64,000 nt of DNA from Panax quinquefolius. Lineage: Eukaryota; Streptophyta; Magnoliopsida; Apiales; Araliaceae. The position numbers and the translations under genes were made by a program. Location: contig CM035170.1 of NCBI GenBank assembly GCA_020205615.1, positions 116,817,674-116,881,673 on the forward strand, given 5' to 3'. Position 1 is the stretch's first letter. The number at the start of each line of letters is the position of its first letter. Positions 42,700-55,625 of the stretch are shown here, one piece after another. The notes under the pieces were generated by a model, which was not told where the DNA came from, did no database searches, and saw nothing but the letters and a program-made list of their open reading frames with translations.

Positions 42700-45600
42700 A
42701 TGGAGAAGAAGAGGGTTGCAGTGCCATTGGTGTGCCATGGCCATTCGCGGCCAGTTGTGGATTTGTTCTACAGCCCAGTCACTCCAGATGGCTACTTTCT
42801 CATCAGTGCCAGCAAGGGTACGCATTTATACTAATTAATTACCAATTTTCTCTTGAATTCACGAAAGACGAAGATTTGATCTTTATACCTGATACACATA
42901 AAAACTTATACTATTTGAAAGAGTTTTAGTGTACTAGTTTTGACATGTAAGTTAGCTTTCTGTTGGGCTGAATTGATATTTGCATAGGGTTGGCATTCTT
43001 GTGTGGTTTTAAGTTGTAAACTAAACATATTTATAGTTAATCTGCACTTTCCTCATTTGAATTTTGGAGTTGGATTGTTATATTCGGAGTTCTCTTTAAA
43101 TGAGATCATTTTAGACAATAATTTATTTATACAGTGATTTATGGATGGAGTAAACATTCGTATTAGTTTAATCATTTTACTTATTAGGAGTTTTCTTTAA
43201 TAGGATAGTTTTAGATAACAATTTATTATAGTTATATATGGGAGTTCTATGAGGTTTATAAACATTAGTACTAGTTTAACATATTTACTGATGTATGATG
43301 TTTCCAACTAGCTATTAAATAATCCTTAAAATTTTGTATTCCAGATTCCAATCCGATGCTCAGAAATGGCGAGACCGGAGACTGGGTTGGAACATTTGAA
43401 GGACATAAAGGTGCAGTTTGGAGTTGCTGCTTAGACACAAATGCTTTACGTGCTGCATCTGGTTCTGCCGACTTCACTGCGTATGTTCCGCTGCCAAAAA
43501 TGAACAACTAACACATTTACGCACAAGTAAAAACAAACTTTTGTTGGGTGGTTGGAGTGGAATACTTTGTCTAAACATACTGAAAAAGAAGAATACATAT
43601 AATTTGTTTGTTTACTGTCGTATGTTCCCTATTACATGGTACTTAAGGTAGTCTTTTTTAGTTTCTTGGATAAATGTTAAGGTTGACCCTTTTACTAATA
43701 CAGAGATTTAAATTTAACAAGTTCATATTATATTATTGATTAAAATTTCAAGGTTTGTACAAGTTCTGTGGCTTTTTTTTTAAAGTTTTGACAAAAGCTT
43801 ATTCTGATTTACATTTTCCGAGGATGTGTCTTCATTTATCGAAATCATAAACTCTATTCTTTGCACACTTGCAGTTGTTACCTAAATTTAGGCAGGTTAT
43901 TTGAATTCATTTAGTATATCTAACAGTTAGTTGCTTCCTAGCTGGTTTATATCTAATAGATTTTAGGAAGTTCTTATTCCACATTGCCTTCACATTGTGT
44001 CTTATATATGTTACCAAAATTTTCCCTCCTCTTAATGCTCATGTTGACACTGTGAGAATAGGCATGGGTGTGGTTCAGGGATGTGGATATGACTGGCAGA
44101 CCAGGAGGAAAAAATGAAGATAAAGAAAAGTATCATAAATACCTTTGTGATCTGTCAATTTCCATTAAATATTTGCGTCGCTAAAGCTTTAATCACGTGC
44201 GGGTTAGTTTTTTAGATCATGAAAGGGGATTTTGTAATTGAAGCCAGGACGGAGGCTAGGGTTTTGTGATCTGGGTTGGTGTTGAGGACCTTGAGCTAAT
44301 AATGGGTTCATTTCATCTAAACCTAATGTTTGCTTATTTGCTCAATACCTCATACCATATATAGTTTTAATCACTAAACTTGAAGTCAATGTTCGAAATA
44401 GTGCTCGAGGCCTACGCCTCGAGGCGCGCCTCGTAGCGAGGCGGGAGAAAATGTTGCTGAGGCGGCCGCTTAGTTTGGGATCGAAGAACCTTGCGCCTTT
44501 TTTCTCGCCAGGCTTACGCCCAAGGCCGTAGTGCGAGGCGTCGCGACTCGACTTCGCTTTAAAAAGACCTAAATATCGATTAACAGACTTACCATTATCG
44601 AAGAGGCGAAGCCCATTCTCGCGACCATCGATCGCTTCTTCTTCTCGCGACCATCGTGTGACTCACCGCTCGTGAAATCCCTGTATCTTCCTTCTCTTCT
44701 TCTTCTTCACCGCTTCTTCTTCTACTTTACTCCTTCTCCTTCTACTTCTTCGCCACCATCGTATACTTTCTCTTGTGACTATTTGGTCTCTGTTTTTTTT
44801 TCGTTTCTTCCTCTTTTCCTCTCGGTCGTCTCCTTCTTGCGTCGATCGAGGGTCTGAGTTCGTCTGGGTCGTCTCCTTCTTTCTCAGTTTCTTGTAGCTT
44901 AATCGAGTTTCGCCGAGGGTCCGAGTTTCATTATTGGTTTAATTGTTTTAATTGTTCTGTTTAATTGTTATTGTTTACAGTGTTATTGTTACTTTGTTAG
45001 TGTTTATTGTTATTGTAATTCCTAACAGTTATAATTTATTCCACTAACAAATTCGTAACAGTACTATAATAACAATTATAATAACAATTCGTAACAATTG
45101 CTTCTGTTTAATTGTTATTGTTTAATTGTTATTGTTTACAGTTGAATTTTTTAGACTGTAAATAACAATTGCTTTTATTATTACAGTGAATTAAGATTAT
45201 GGGTAAAAATGATACATTATATGGGTAAAAATGATACATTATAAAATTTGATCCATTATTCAAGCCGCTAGATACAAATGATACATTACTTACATAGTGA
45301 TGGATGATCACTATATAAGTACTTGATGATATTATGTCGTTTTGATGTTTTGTAATGATACATTACTATGACGTTGGTTATTTATGTCTTCTATGACCTT
45401 AATTGTAATGATGAATTATTTTATGATTTTATTAGTATTTTTTCATAATTTTTTGGGGACTTTTATGTCTTTAAATCAAGGCTTCCGCCTCGCTCCGCCT
45501 CAAGGCTTACGCCTCGCATAGCCCAGAGAAAAACGCCTCGTACCGATTTTAGCTTTTTCGAACATTGCTTGAAGTATGACCTTGTCATTCCAAGTATTTA

Positions 45601-48600
45601 GAGGACGTTCATTTCTTAAACGTTTTCAAATAAATTTTGAGCTTTTTCTTAAAAAGGGTCACTCACATTTAAATTATACATTTTTTTAGCCCCTACCATT
45701 ACACTGCCACATTAGTTCGTACATGTATATGTTAGAGCCTTACCAATATTTTTGGTGGTAGGGAATCTAACATATAGGTCCATTTAATATAGTTTCCAAC
45801 TTAGTAACACGGTGAGTCAAGATATAAGTTCATTTTCATGTTTCACTAGTTACTATACTTCTGGGTTGTTGGCTATCCCACAAAAAGAAATCTCATTTGT
45901 CTTCATTTATGTTTGACTGAGAGTGGTACTTCATTGTTTTTTTTGTTTTTGTATTTTCTTTCTTTCTTTAAATATGTATCAATTTGCATAGATTGACATA
46001 TTTTTTTGTGCAACAAATGCAAATGCAGGAAAATTTGGGATGCATTAACAGGAGATGTACTGCACTCATTTGAGCACAAGCACATTGTTCGAGCCTGTGC
46101 CTTTTCAGAGGTACATGTCCGCTGTCCCAGGCTCGAATTTAACATGCAATACCATGATTTTATTAAACAAATGAGTCCTCAATTGAACACAAGACTCCAT
46201 ATTATCATGAATCCTATTGCACATAATTAGGGTGTACATTTGGTCTACCTTTTCCCTTTCTGAGTGCAATGATTTTCTATAATTTTTAGAGAGATGGTTT
46301 TAGTTGACTGCGCCTATTGTTGTTTAGATGTGTTTGTATTTGTTACTTGCGGCAATTAATTGGTTGGTATGAGCACAAATGTTGTTTGGGCCATAAGTTG
46401 TCCTGATATCATGATGCGTATGGGGGATGGCTAACTGCACGTGTTGGGAGGATTAGTTGGGTGATCTGCCATGCACAAATGACTTTTTGTCGCAGCAAGG
46501 GATAATAAAAAAAAGAAAAGAAAAACTAATGGTAGCTTGGTTATTGTGTGATTTAAGTGTTGCATTGCTCATTTTGATTGGTAGTACTTACCATTTAACC
46601 TTATAATCTGGCTCATACAATTTCAAAATCTTCCATAGAGGACACCTGTTTTTCTTATTGTACTTATATGTAGTTCTCATTTAATTTTTAATCTATCTGC
46701 GACAGGATACTCAATTTCTACTTACTGGAGGAGTTGAGAAGATTCTTCGTATATATGATTTGAATCGTCCTGATGCACCTCCTAGAGAAGTGGACAAGTC
46801 TCCTGGCTCTGTCAGAACTGCTGCTTGGTTCCACAGTGATCAAACAATATTAAGTTCTTGTACTGATATGGGTGGAGTCAGGTAAGCTTGGCCTTATGTA
46901 CCTATGGATTGTACTAGTATTAATGTTTTTAATTCTTTTATTCATATTGACTTGTGTTGTTCTATGTAAGGAATGTGGTTACTTGGTGCCTTTGACTGAA
47001 TTGTTCTGTAGTATTTTCTGAGCAAGCTCTATTGTCGTCTCATATTACTTTTTTTTCTTAGTATGAAGATACCATTGTCTTTTTTTCTTTTGCTAGTTTG
47101 AGACATAATTTAAACAGACACACCCAACCTTAGCCATTGCCAAGGTTCGAAATCCCACCCTCTTGGTACACAACGATGAGGATAACTAGCATTGGGCCAT
47201 GACCCTTTAGCTAATATACCATTATCATCTTAGGTTATTAATTTATACTTTAATTCATTAAGCAGTTGGAACTCTTAGCCACAAGAGGGTTGGATTTGAA
47301 TGAGAACAGAGATACCAGAGACTTATGATAGAATAAATTACAGAAAACATGGTTCCACACTTATTGTTGGCATCGTAATATTTACATGAATAAGAATAAT
47401 TAGATATATTCATGAACAAAACTGGCATTTAATATTTTGAGTGTAATAAACAGTGATCAATGTTCAGGATTTGGTGGGTTTAACCGGAAATATATCTGTT
47501 GGAATTACTTATTGAATAGCTATGGTAATATCTGGACTTTGAGGCTCTTTTTCTTTATAACCTGTATACCCTAAAGGCTAAAGAAACAACTTCATGATAG
47601 TTCACATTTTCTTATTGGTTTCTGGTAAGCAGACATTCTTGACAAGTAATATTGGGCAGGAATTTCGCTCCAGTCTCCAAAGTCCAAATACCACCCTTGC
47701 CTCTTTCTGGTAACTACGTATGTTGTTATTGTGGTTATCGAAATATTTGGTTGCTCTGTGATTTGGTGTTGTTTGAGCTTCAAAATTATTGGATACAGCT
47801 TTATGATGGGAACTTTTTTGATCACTTTCTTAATACTATGTGCATTTATATATTTGTATGGCAGGATTATGTTACACAGTGCATGCTCTACATACTAATG
47901 ATACACAAAGAAAAAGGAAACTGCAAACATAAATAGAATATGACATTTGAAATTATTTGGTCAACTGTGCGTTATAATGTTTCTTCTCATTCAGAAGAAT
48001 TTCTCTTTAAAAGACACCACCCTTCACAGTAAAATTAAAATTTTCTTTTTAATTAAGCTGTTATTGAGTTTGTCCATCAATTTACACCTGGGATTCTCCA
48101 TAAATCTCAATGTCCTGGCTTCACATTGCCAACAGTTGAAGGCCTTGGTTTGTCGAATTCATTATCAGAGGCACTCCTGTTTCTTTAATGTTAACTAGAT
48201 ATGTTTAATGTTTACTAGATATAGCCATATCTTTCCTCGTCTTATATAAGAACTATGTGAAATTTATTTCAGGTATTGCCTAGGGATTTAGGCTTCTCTT
48301 GACCTTTGTTAATTTTACTTGCTTTTACAGATTATGGGACATAAGAACTGGTAACATAGTTCGCACGCTTGAGACTAAATCACCGGTGACTAGTGCTGAA
48401 GTGAGTCCAGATGGTCGATATATAACAACTGCCGATGGGTTTAGTGTTAAGTTTTGGGATGCAAATTAGTAAGTTCCGGCCTTCATTATCATGCTTTGTT
48501 GCTAGGATATTACATGCTTGTTTCCTAATATATATTCTTTTTATTTTATTGTTTCTAGTTTTGGATTGGTCAAGAGCTACAACATGCCATGCACTGTAGA

Positions 48601-49358
48601 ATCAGCTTCATTGGAACCAAATTATGGAGTCAAGTTTGTTGCTGGGGGAGAAGACATGTGGATTCATGTATTTGATTTCCATACTGGCGAAGAGATTGGT
48701 ATGTGCTGCAAAATAGTACTCTGTCCGAAATTGTGGTCCTATTCGAAACTTTACTTTCATTACAGATTTTAAGATGTTTTTGAGTAATGCATTTAGAAAT
48801 TATATGTTGCATAATTTGTTTTTCCAAAAATATTGTTTAACATTTAATGTTAAATTTAGCTATGATGGGAATCGTTACTTTTGAACAGGATTTAATTAGA
48901 GACTTACAACTGCGAATATCCTTTTGGAGATTCTCTTAGGAGGGTGGTTTTACCGAGGCCACGTGACATTTTGATTGGATAATCGACCTTTTAAATCTGA
49001 AATACCCTGTTTTTAGATTGGTATTACATTTTGTTTGATCTTATTGTCGTCACAGCGTTATTTGGAGTATAATGTTAGTTTTCACTTGGATGCAGCATGT
49101 AATAAGGGTCACCATGGTCCAGTGCACTGCGTTCGATTCTCACCAGGAGGGGACTCATATGCCTCGGGATCTGAGGATGGAACAATCAGAATATGGCAAA
49201 CAGGCCCTTTAACTCGTGACGAAAGTGACGCTGTGACCACAAATGGTTCAATTGGAAAGGTGAAAGTTACTGCAGAAGAGGTCCCCCGCAAGATTGAGGG
49301 CTTTAACATTGAAGATGAGGGAAAGACCAAAGAGAAGGAAGTTTTGGGGAATACCTAA
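42700..49358 (+). CDS. STRAP: STRAP-like WD40 repeat protein, 7 exons, 350 aa
   Basis: Exons are 42700-42817, 43345-43480, 46029-46110, 46706-46881, 48331-48468, 48559-48698 and 49096-49358. All are GT-AG with joining phases, and the product is 350 residues, the usual STRAP length. WD motifs appear in order: [18 protein letters not shown] with KIWDA, then [28 protein letters not shown], and [15 protein letters not shown] with TIRIWQTG. This is a seven-bladed beta-propeller of the serine-threonine kinase receptor-associated protein (Unrip) family, known in animals as a partner of TGF-beta receptors and of the SMN complex; in plants it is a scaffold whose partners I cannot infer. The start ATG gives [19 protein letters not shown], the family N-terminus. 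The acidic, Lys-rich tail is less conserved. Intron 2 (2.5 kb) carries a hAT-like element. Confidence 0.95.
44387..45567. mobile_element. hAT-like non-autonomous DNA transposon in STRAP intron 2, 1181 bp
   Basis: Ends CAATGTTCGAAA and TTTTTCGAACATTG are inverted repeats, followed inward by subterminal CCTCG/CGAGG-rich inverted motifs. A perfect 8-bp TSD CTTGAAGT flanks it at 44379-44386 and 45568-45575, the size expected of the hAT superfamily. The interior has a CT-rich CTTCTTCTTC stretch and AT-rich ATTGTTATTG repeats but no transposase. Confidence 0.85.
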
Positions 49359-50519
49359 ACTAGATGATTAAATAACCTATTTACTTTAGCTGATGGGTTT
49401 TCTCAGACTGCCCCTTGTATTGGACTCTGTTTGAACTCTTTCTGTACAACCTTTTAAATTGCTTAACACCATGAAATGCCAGACTTTCTAGTTTCTACCT
49501 CCCATCATTTAGAAACAAAAAATAGAAGCTTTTCTTCTACAAATTTTTTAATTTTGTTTATTTTCTAGTGTTCAGTTGATATGCATGGAGCTGATCATGG
49601 TGTTGATTAGGACTCTCTTATCCAATATAGTGATTTGCTTACTAAAGAATAGATATTAAAAATAACTATTAAATGATGTGTATGCTTGTGGTCAGTTATG
49701 ATGATTGGATGTACTTGTGTATAATGGTTTTTCAACTAGTTACAAGTAGATGTATTATTTTATAATTTATTTTTTGTAAAAGTTTTTTTTTGGAAGAGTA
49801 ACATTACTCTCTTACTATTTGATGGAGAGGACGCTAATCTTCGAGAGTAGTGTCTCCAATTTTTTCTATTCACTTGTGTTTCACTACTAAAATTTTGACA
49901 TTTAATCTCTTACTTAATATTAATTAACTCTAAAATTAAATAAGAAGTTATTAAGTGTCAAAATTTAAAAGAAAGACACAAGAATAACATCATTAAAAAT
50001 AAGACATAAGATCTGCTCTCGTAATCTTCTGGGACTCCACATGATCCAAAAGAAAGAGGTATTACTCTTATGTTATCTTTTCAAATATTAAAATTTTCAT
50101 AAAACATATATTGATTAATAATCTTTTTTAGCATTAAAATTTAAAAACTAAAACTAATATTTCTAGCGCAAAAAGTTACGAGGGTAAATGATGCAATATA
50201 TGGTTGTATAATTTGCAGTAAACAGAATACAATTTAGAAAATTTTATCATTTTACAAAATTAACCCAAGTAAAGTTGTTTCTGTTTTTTTATTGGTGTAG
50301 TTTATTTTTTGATTTGATATTATTGAGCCCGACTGGATCAGCTAATGAAAATTGTAGTGTATATATTAGTGCTTAATCATGTATTATTTTTTTGTAATAT
50401 AAAATAAAACAATACCTTCAAATTTCTCCATCTCTCGCAGTTGATCAAGCCTAGGCCCATTAGCTCCTGGGTCACCTGGGCTCAATCGACTCTAGATTTT
50501 TTGGTGCGTTAAAATACTC
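49359..50519. other. STRAP 3'UTR and AT-rich intergenic DNA
   Basis: The first 200-250 bases are the likely 3'UTR. Beyond that I see only AT-rich sequence with no gene. Confidence 0.5.
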
Positions 50520-50900
50520 AATGACTGATTCTGTTCGATATTGGATTGGGAATGGGGCAAATATAAACTTGTGGATAATGGTGCAGCTCCCCTAATGCCC
50601 CTGTTATGATGTTCTCTCGGTTTGGAGCTAAGGCTAAAGTTAGTGACATTCTTTCTACAAACGATTGGAATCTCCCACAGAGCAATCATGCTATCATGAT
50701 TCAGTTCCGGGCTACTTTTAACCTCGACACCATCTTTAATCTTAATTGTGACGACTCCATCCACTGTTATTCAAACCCCAACAACAACATCTCCGTCTCA
50801 ATGGTTTGGAACTCTATTTGATCAAAAAAGATCCTGTTCCCAGATACTCTTTCATCATGTGGCTGACCATACTTCATAGGCTGCAAACCCTTGATCACAT
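50520..50900 (+). mobile_element. Remnant of a non-LTR (LINE-type) retrotransposon
   Basis: The plus strand reads DSVRYWIGNGANINLW, then, after a break, AKVSDILSTNDWNLPQ and FNLDTIF, then SVSMVWNSI. This order matches the segment just before the zf-RVT domain at the end of plant LINE reverse transcriptases. No start, RT core or poly(A) end was found. Confidence 0.6.
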
Positions 50901-51296
50901 AGTACATTATAACCATTATAAATTACATCCTTAAAATATAAATTTTGTAAAGAAGTCGTTTTTTTGGACGGACAAGAGTATAAATTTAGTCAGGCTTCAG
51001 TCCAAAATACAATTGGAGCCCAAGCAAGTTGATCAAGATTACTATATACTCCTCCTTCCTCCAGTCTGAAAGACTATAAAAAAGAGGGTATTACTGTCAT
51101 TAGGACTCCGTTGAGAAATTTCACTAATCTGTTTTGCAAAGATTTCTTGTTTTTCTCTCATCTTCCTATCAGCTGCTTTGTGATCGGATCTCTATTGTAG
51201 CAGTCAAAATCATCTCCGTCTCTGTTTTGATTTAGACTGCAACATAATCCATCCCATCCAATACAGAAGAAAAAGGAGGGAAGGAGGAGAGAGAAG

Positions 51297-52113
51297 ATGT
51301 CGGGATGGATTGATAATGGGGAAAAACTCCTCAGGCCTCAACAAAGACAAAGATAAAGACCTGAAGAAGAAACCCACCTCTCGTGCTGGTCTCCAGGTCT
51401 TCTCTTTCTCTCTCTCTCTCTCTATATATCAACATTGTTCTATTTCAACTTTTTTATTTTATGTACCGTATAATTTCCGTAAGTTAAATGTTTTTCCTTT
51501 ATAATCATTCTCTTTTCCGTGTTAGTTGATATATATAGTTTTCAATTAAAAATTTAAATTCAGAGACTCAAAGCTAGTCATAAGTGAAAATAATAATCAT
51601 AATGTGCTATGAATTTTATTTTATTTAGTTTAGTGTGCTTACAATCAGAGCAAAATTTGGCAATGCAATGGGTGGCTTTGGATTTTTATGTGACTTGCAA
51701 GTTATCAAAAAGTATAGTCTGTCGTAATAAAGAAGAACGCTTGTTCTGGTAGAGGATTCTTGGCAGTGGTCAGAGAATATGCTGCCACACTACAAGAGTG
51801 GCATTGATCAGAAGAGGATTGACTATCATGTAGCACTGATGACAACTTAAAATGGAGAAGGGAAACCAAAAGAACATGATCGTGGTTTCTAACTTATGAT
51901 GCGATATTATTTAATCAAAGTCTATTCAAGATGAAGTTTAAGAGCATCTCTAGCAAGATAAGACTATATTTAGTCCATATGACATCAATCCATGGGATAA
52001 TCCTTCTGACATATGCAGCTTGCAATTCGAGGTGATGAAGAACTTCATAACCCTGATCAAAGGGCAGAGGTGTGATTCCTCACATCCACAAGTCACTCAT
52101 CAACAAATCATAG
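51297..52113 (+). pseudogene. Histone H2A.Z pseudogene lacking the histone-fold exon
   Basis: The first exon remnant (51297-51396) carries GLIMGKNSSGLNKDKDKDLK and KKKPTSRAGLQ, then a splice-like GT. That is the H2A.Z N-terminal tail, but a deletion after the ATG shifts it out of frame with the start. The last exon remnant (52019-52113) carries LAIRGDEEL, then a shifted LIKG and VIPHIHKSLINKS with a stop. It has lost bases in the GTIAGGG loop. The central exon that should hold FPVGR to the PRHLQ region is not found in the 620 bases between, so no nucleosomal histone can be made. Sequence upstream still looks like a normal 5'UTR. Confidence 0.8.
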
Positions 52114-52788
52114 CTTTAGTTGCTTTGTTGAATGTGGGAAGGGAACTATTTTCTCATTTGTTCTATGAAAGACTAGACATGCATATGCATATGCACATTG
52201 TAGGAATATTCAATTATCTAGGTTCTCATTTAGTTGCAAACGACGGTTTTTATTCCAATAGTATTGATTGGGAATGTGTTTGGCTGATTACCTCTGCAAT
52301 CTCTTTTCTACATTATCATTTTTGCAATGCCATCCCAGCTAAAAAGCAAAAACAAAAATTACTACAAAGGAATTCGAATACTACTGCTGTTTTTTTTCCG
52401 GTGATACTTTTGACAACTACTTTGCAATGACTAAGAGCTACAACTCCAGCCTCAAGGAGTAGATCTAAATGGAGGAACTTTGCAATATGCAAAGCAGCAA
52501 ACAAACTACGTCTAATAGCGCACCCAACCCAGCCCAAATTTCTAGACGTACAAATTACCTACTCAATAAAATAGAAATAACAAAGAACATGCAAAAATTG
52601 TTAGCTTTTCTATTCTTTCGTCTCAGGTATATGTTCCTTTTACAACTATGGAAATGTAGATATTCTGAATCTTTTGCATACGGAAACTAATATCTTGCCA
52701 CCATGATCCTAATTCAGCCAAAGGAATCTTCTCACAGTAATTTCAAGATTGGGAGTCAAGATTGATGAAGAGATGGTGTTGGTACATA
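52114..52788. other. Intergenic sequence between the H2A.Z pseudogene and the SOUL gene
   Basis: No gene was recognised. The open frame at 52020-52430 begins in the H2A.Z remnant in the wrong frame and is not a gene. The right part may include the 3'UTR of the SOUL gene, which is read leftward. Confidence 0.5.
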
Positions 52789-55351
52789 TTAATCCAGTTT
52801 GAACTCATCCAGCCATATAAGCACTTCATTCCTCTACAAGTCAAAAACCACAAAACATATGCAGTCTAATATTAGTAACTAAGATGGAAATAGGTCTACT
52901 TTTAATTTTTTTCTAATTCTAAATTTATTTTTATTATTATAAGAAAAGGGTTAAGATTGGAAATAGCATAAAGAGTAAGGTTAAGATTGGAAATTGGAAA
53001 TAGCATAAAGGGTTAAGAACTTTGTCAAGAATAATAAAGAACATCAAACGTGAACATCAACTCATTTTTGACAACACTACACTAAAAGAAAAAGGAAAAA
53101 CTATTCAGATGAACATTTGATAAAATTCAAAGTTTGACAAACAAAGGCATAATAAGACTTGTATGCTTACCATCATAAAGCTCCATGTTCGTCCAGGGTT
53201 GTTGTAGCGAGCAAGCAAACAATCTAGTTTGGGCTTGAGACCATCTCTTAAAAGACTGGACCGGAGTGATTTCTCTTTCTCACTTGCAACATCTTCAGTA
53301 GGCTTTCCACTAAACTTGGATACTGCAGCTATACCTCCTTCGACTTTCCTCAAGCTAATTACCTTTTGATTGGGATCTAGCAAACTGGTTAGAATATATA
53401 CTTTATTGTTCAATCTCATACCATGAAATACATTCTATTCTATAAAGGTTAAATCCCTCTTTGCAACTATTATGTGATGGAAAGGAGCCAGAAACATCTT
53501 TGGTAAGAAACTCACCTGTTCATGTCTTTGTCTGATGGAAGAACTATTTGGATGGACACTTTTGACCTCTTATCATCAAATGCCCGAGTAAAGACGGGGT
53601 TAGTCATGGGTATTTTCTCCATAGTTGAATTCTTCCCAAATATGTACCTATATAGGTCAAACTACAGAAGATATTATCTGAACCAAAAATATAAAAGCAA
53701 CAGATACTATTACAATACATAAATGAACTGGCTTCTAAAAACTCACCCAGTAACAGTATTAAACCCAGTTGAGCCAGCCAGTTTGTCACCATCTGTTTCA
53801 ACCACTATGAATGGGGAGTACTTTCTCACCTGTAGTTTCACTTGGAAATTCAATCAACCCTATTATGGTATGTTTACATTTTCTTGAAAAGTTGTGAAGA
53901 ATATGCACCACCTTTAGATATACACAAGTTCTTAAGCTCATGAACCTAATTAGTGGTCAAAAATAGCAGATTGGCACACTAAGACATCGACATAATTGTA
54001 AGGTTGCAATCAAGAGCAGATGGTAGTGAGAAAGCAAGAAAAGCTGCTTAGTAGCATTTCAAACTGTCAGGTAGATTGAACTCGATATGAAAATTTATAA
54101 GGCAACTCTATTTGCAAGCTTCATATACATTATTTAAATTCAGAAATATGTATAGATGCGATGGTAGGACACAGATGCACAATTTGAAGAATGCCACAAC
54201 TAAGAATTATGAAAAGACTAACAAACCTCATACGTGGCAGTCCTTTTCAGAATCTGATATTTGGGCGTCTCCAAATCAGGAGTCTTGTAAATCCGCAGCT
54301 GCCACATATTATAATATGCATATGAACATAGTCAACATACATTGGATTTTGCATGCTCAATTCTGACCTTCATGGAGTTGGATATACCTGCTTCATTACA
54401 TCCCATAGTCCTTCAAGAGAAAAATAGTCATTTTTCTCTATAGAATCCCAATAGTCCTGCAATAGTATATATGTAATGAGTGAGAGAGACAGCGGTAGTG
54501 AGGGGGTCAGTTATTAGATCTCTACAATATTTTGATTTCACGGGAGAGGAAAATCCTACTGCATGGCTGCAAAACTTCCCAGTCTCCGGATTGATGCCCA
54601 TCACAGAAGTGCCAGTAAATATCAGTTCTGGTTTCCAAGGCAAAAGAATGAACCTCATTACCATTGTCCACCTTGTAGTTATTTCATAAGGTCCTGTCTA
54701 CAGCAACTCAATCAGTCATGGAAACAAAACACAGGCTGAATATCTTTTTCAAAGAGACATTAGGAATTAGCAACATATAAATACTGATATGCGCTGAAAT
54801 TCAAATGTAATTCTGCGGCAAGGCAGCATCATAAAAGAGAATATAGCAAAATATCCCACTTATAAAAAAAAATTAAATTTCATTTTCTTGAGCTCAAATT
54901 ATAACAGAGAGAAGGATACCGGTTTGACCCAGTGCAACTGAAAATCAGGGGTGAAGATCTTCTTCAACATTGCAATGTTAAACAGATATCCAGTAATGGT
55001 CTCATGTTTGGTGATGGGGTCCCGATACTTTATACTATCACTGTACGCCGTCCGGTCAATCCCCTGATCATCAAACAGATGTGGAAGATCCTCATACAAG
55101 AAGTCAACCAACCGTTTCACGTCGACTGTTGATTTTGACGGGATCTGTTCCACCAAGCTCATTCTAACCGCCCACTTGGAACTGCTATTTTCAGTTTTAC
55201 TTACTACTACGGAGGAGCTTCTTCCAGTTTTGAATTGTTTTGAAGGAGAGAGAGAAATGAAAGCAGGTCTGCTTGTGGTGGGTCGCCGGGAACTGAGAAA
55301 ACGGTCGGACACTGGCCGGAAAATGGGGTCAGAAAGGCATGCGGTGGCCAT
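52789..55351 (-). CDS. HBP5: Plastid DUF2358-SOUL heme-binding protein, 8 exons, 394 aa
   Basis: Minus-strand exons are 55351-54920, 54697-54560, 54456-54388, 54298-54227, 53829-53747, 53647-53516, 53384-53171 and 52833-52789. Introns are GT-AG and the phases join. The N-terminus (MATACLSDPIFRPVSDRFLS, Ser/Arg/Thr-rich) looks like a chloroplast transit peptide. A DUF2358 domain spans about 78-207, with DLPHLFDDQGIDRTAYSDSI and YRDPITKHETITGYLFNI. A SOUL domain follows at about 215-394, with YSPFIVVET, YIFGKNSTMEKIPM, KFSGKPTED and LLARYNNPGRTW. This order matches the Arabidopsis heme-binding protein 5 type (At5g20140). SOUL proteins bind heme or tetrapyrroles, probably as carriers, and a plastid role in tetrapyrrole handling is inferred. 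One oddity: the usual MTTPVFT reads MTNPVFT. The gene symbol is by homology. Confidence 0.93.
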
Positions 55352-55429
55352 TTTGTCCTGAAAGAAATTAAATGAATGGTTACTCCGTTTTGGTTTTGGG
55401 GGGAAAAGTAGAGTATTTAAATCTTACCC

Positions 55430-55625
55430 ATAACCATTAGGGGTGTTTATCGGTAAATTATCGTACCGAACCTATCCAAATCAGACCGGTTACCGAATCC
55501 ACCCGAAACTGGATACCAATACCGGTAGACTAGTATACCAGAACGATTAGCCGGTCCGGAACCGGTTCAGTACCGGTTTTTACCTACTTTTGTACCGGTT
55601 GTGGTATCATATATATTTTCCCTTT
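55430..55625. repeat. ACCGGT-rich repeat, probable hAT-like element end
   Basis: GGGGTGTTTATCGGTAAAT is followed by at least seven ACCGGT, CCGGTT or TACCG motifs in both orientations. Such pile-ups mark the ends of a common class of plant hAT-like elements. The partner end was not found. Confidence 0.4.

Noticed and set aside
47100..47230. Possible SINE or tRNA-like B box (GGTTCGAAATCCC) in STRAP intron 4
   Set aside because: No matching A box at the right distance, no 3' tail and no TSD could be found.
52020..52430. 136-codon plus-strand open frame
   Set aside because: It starts inside the H2A.Z last-exon remnant in a different frame and shows no family resemblance beyond it.
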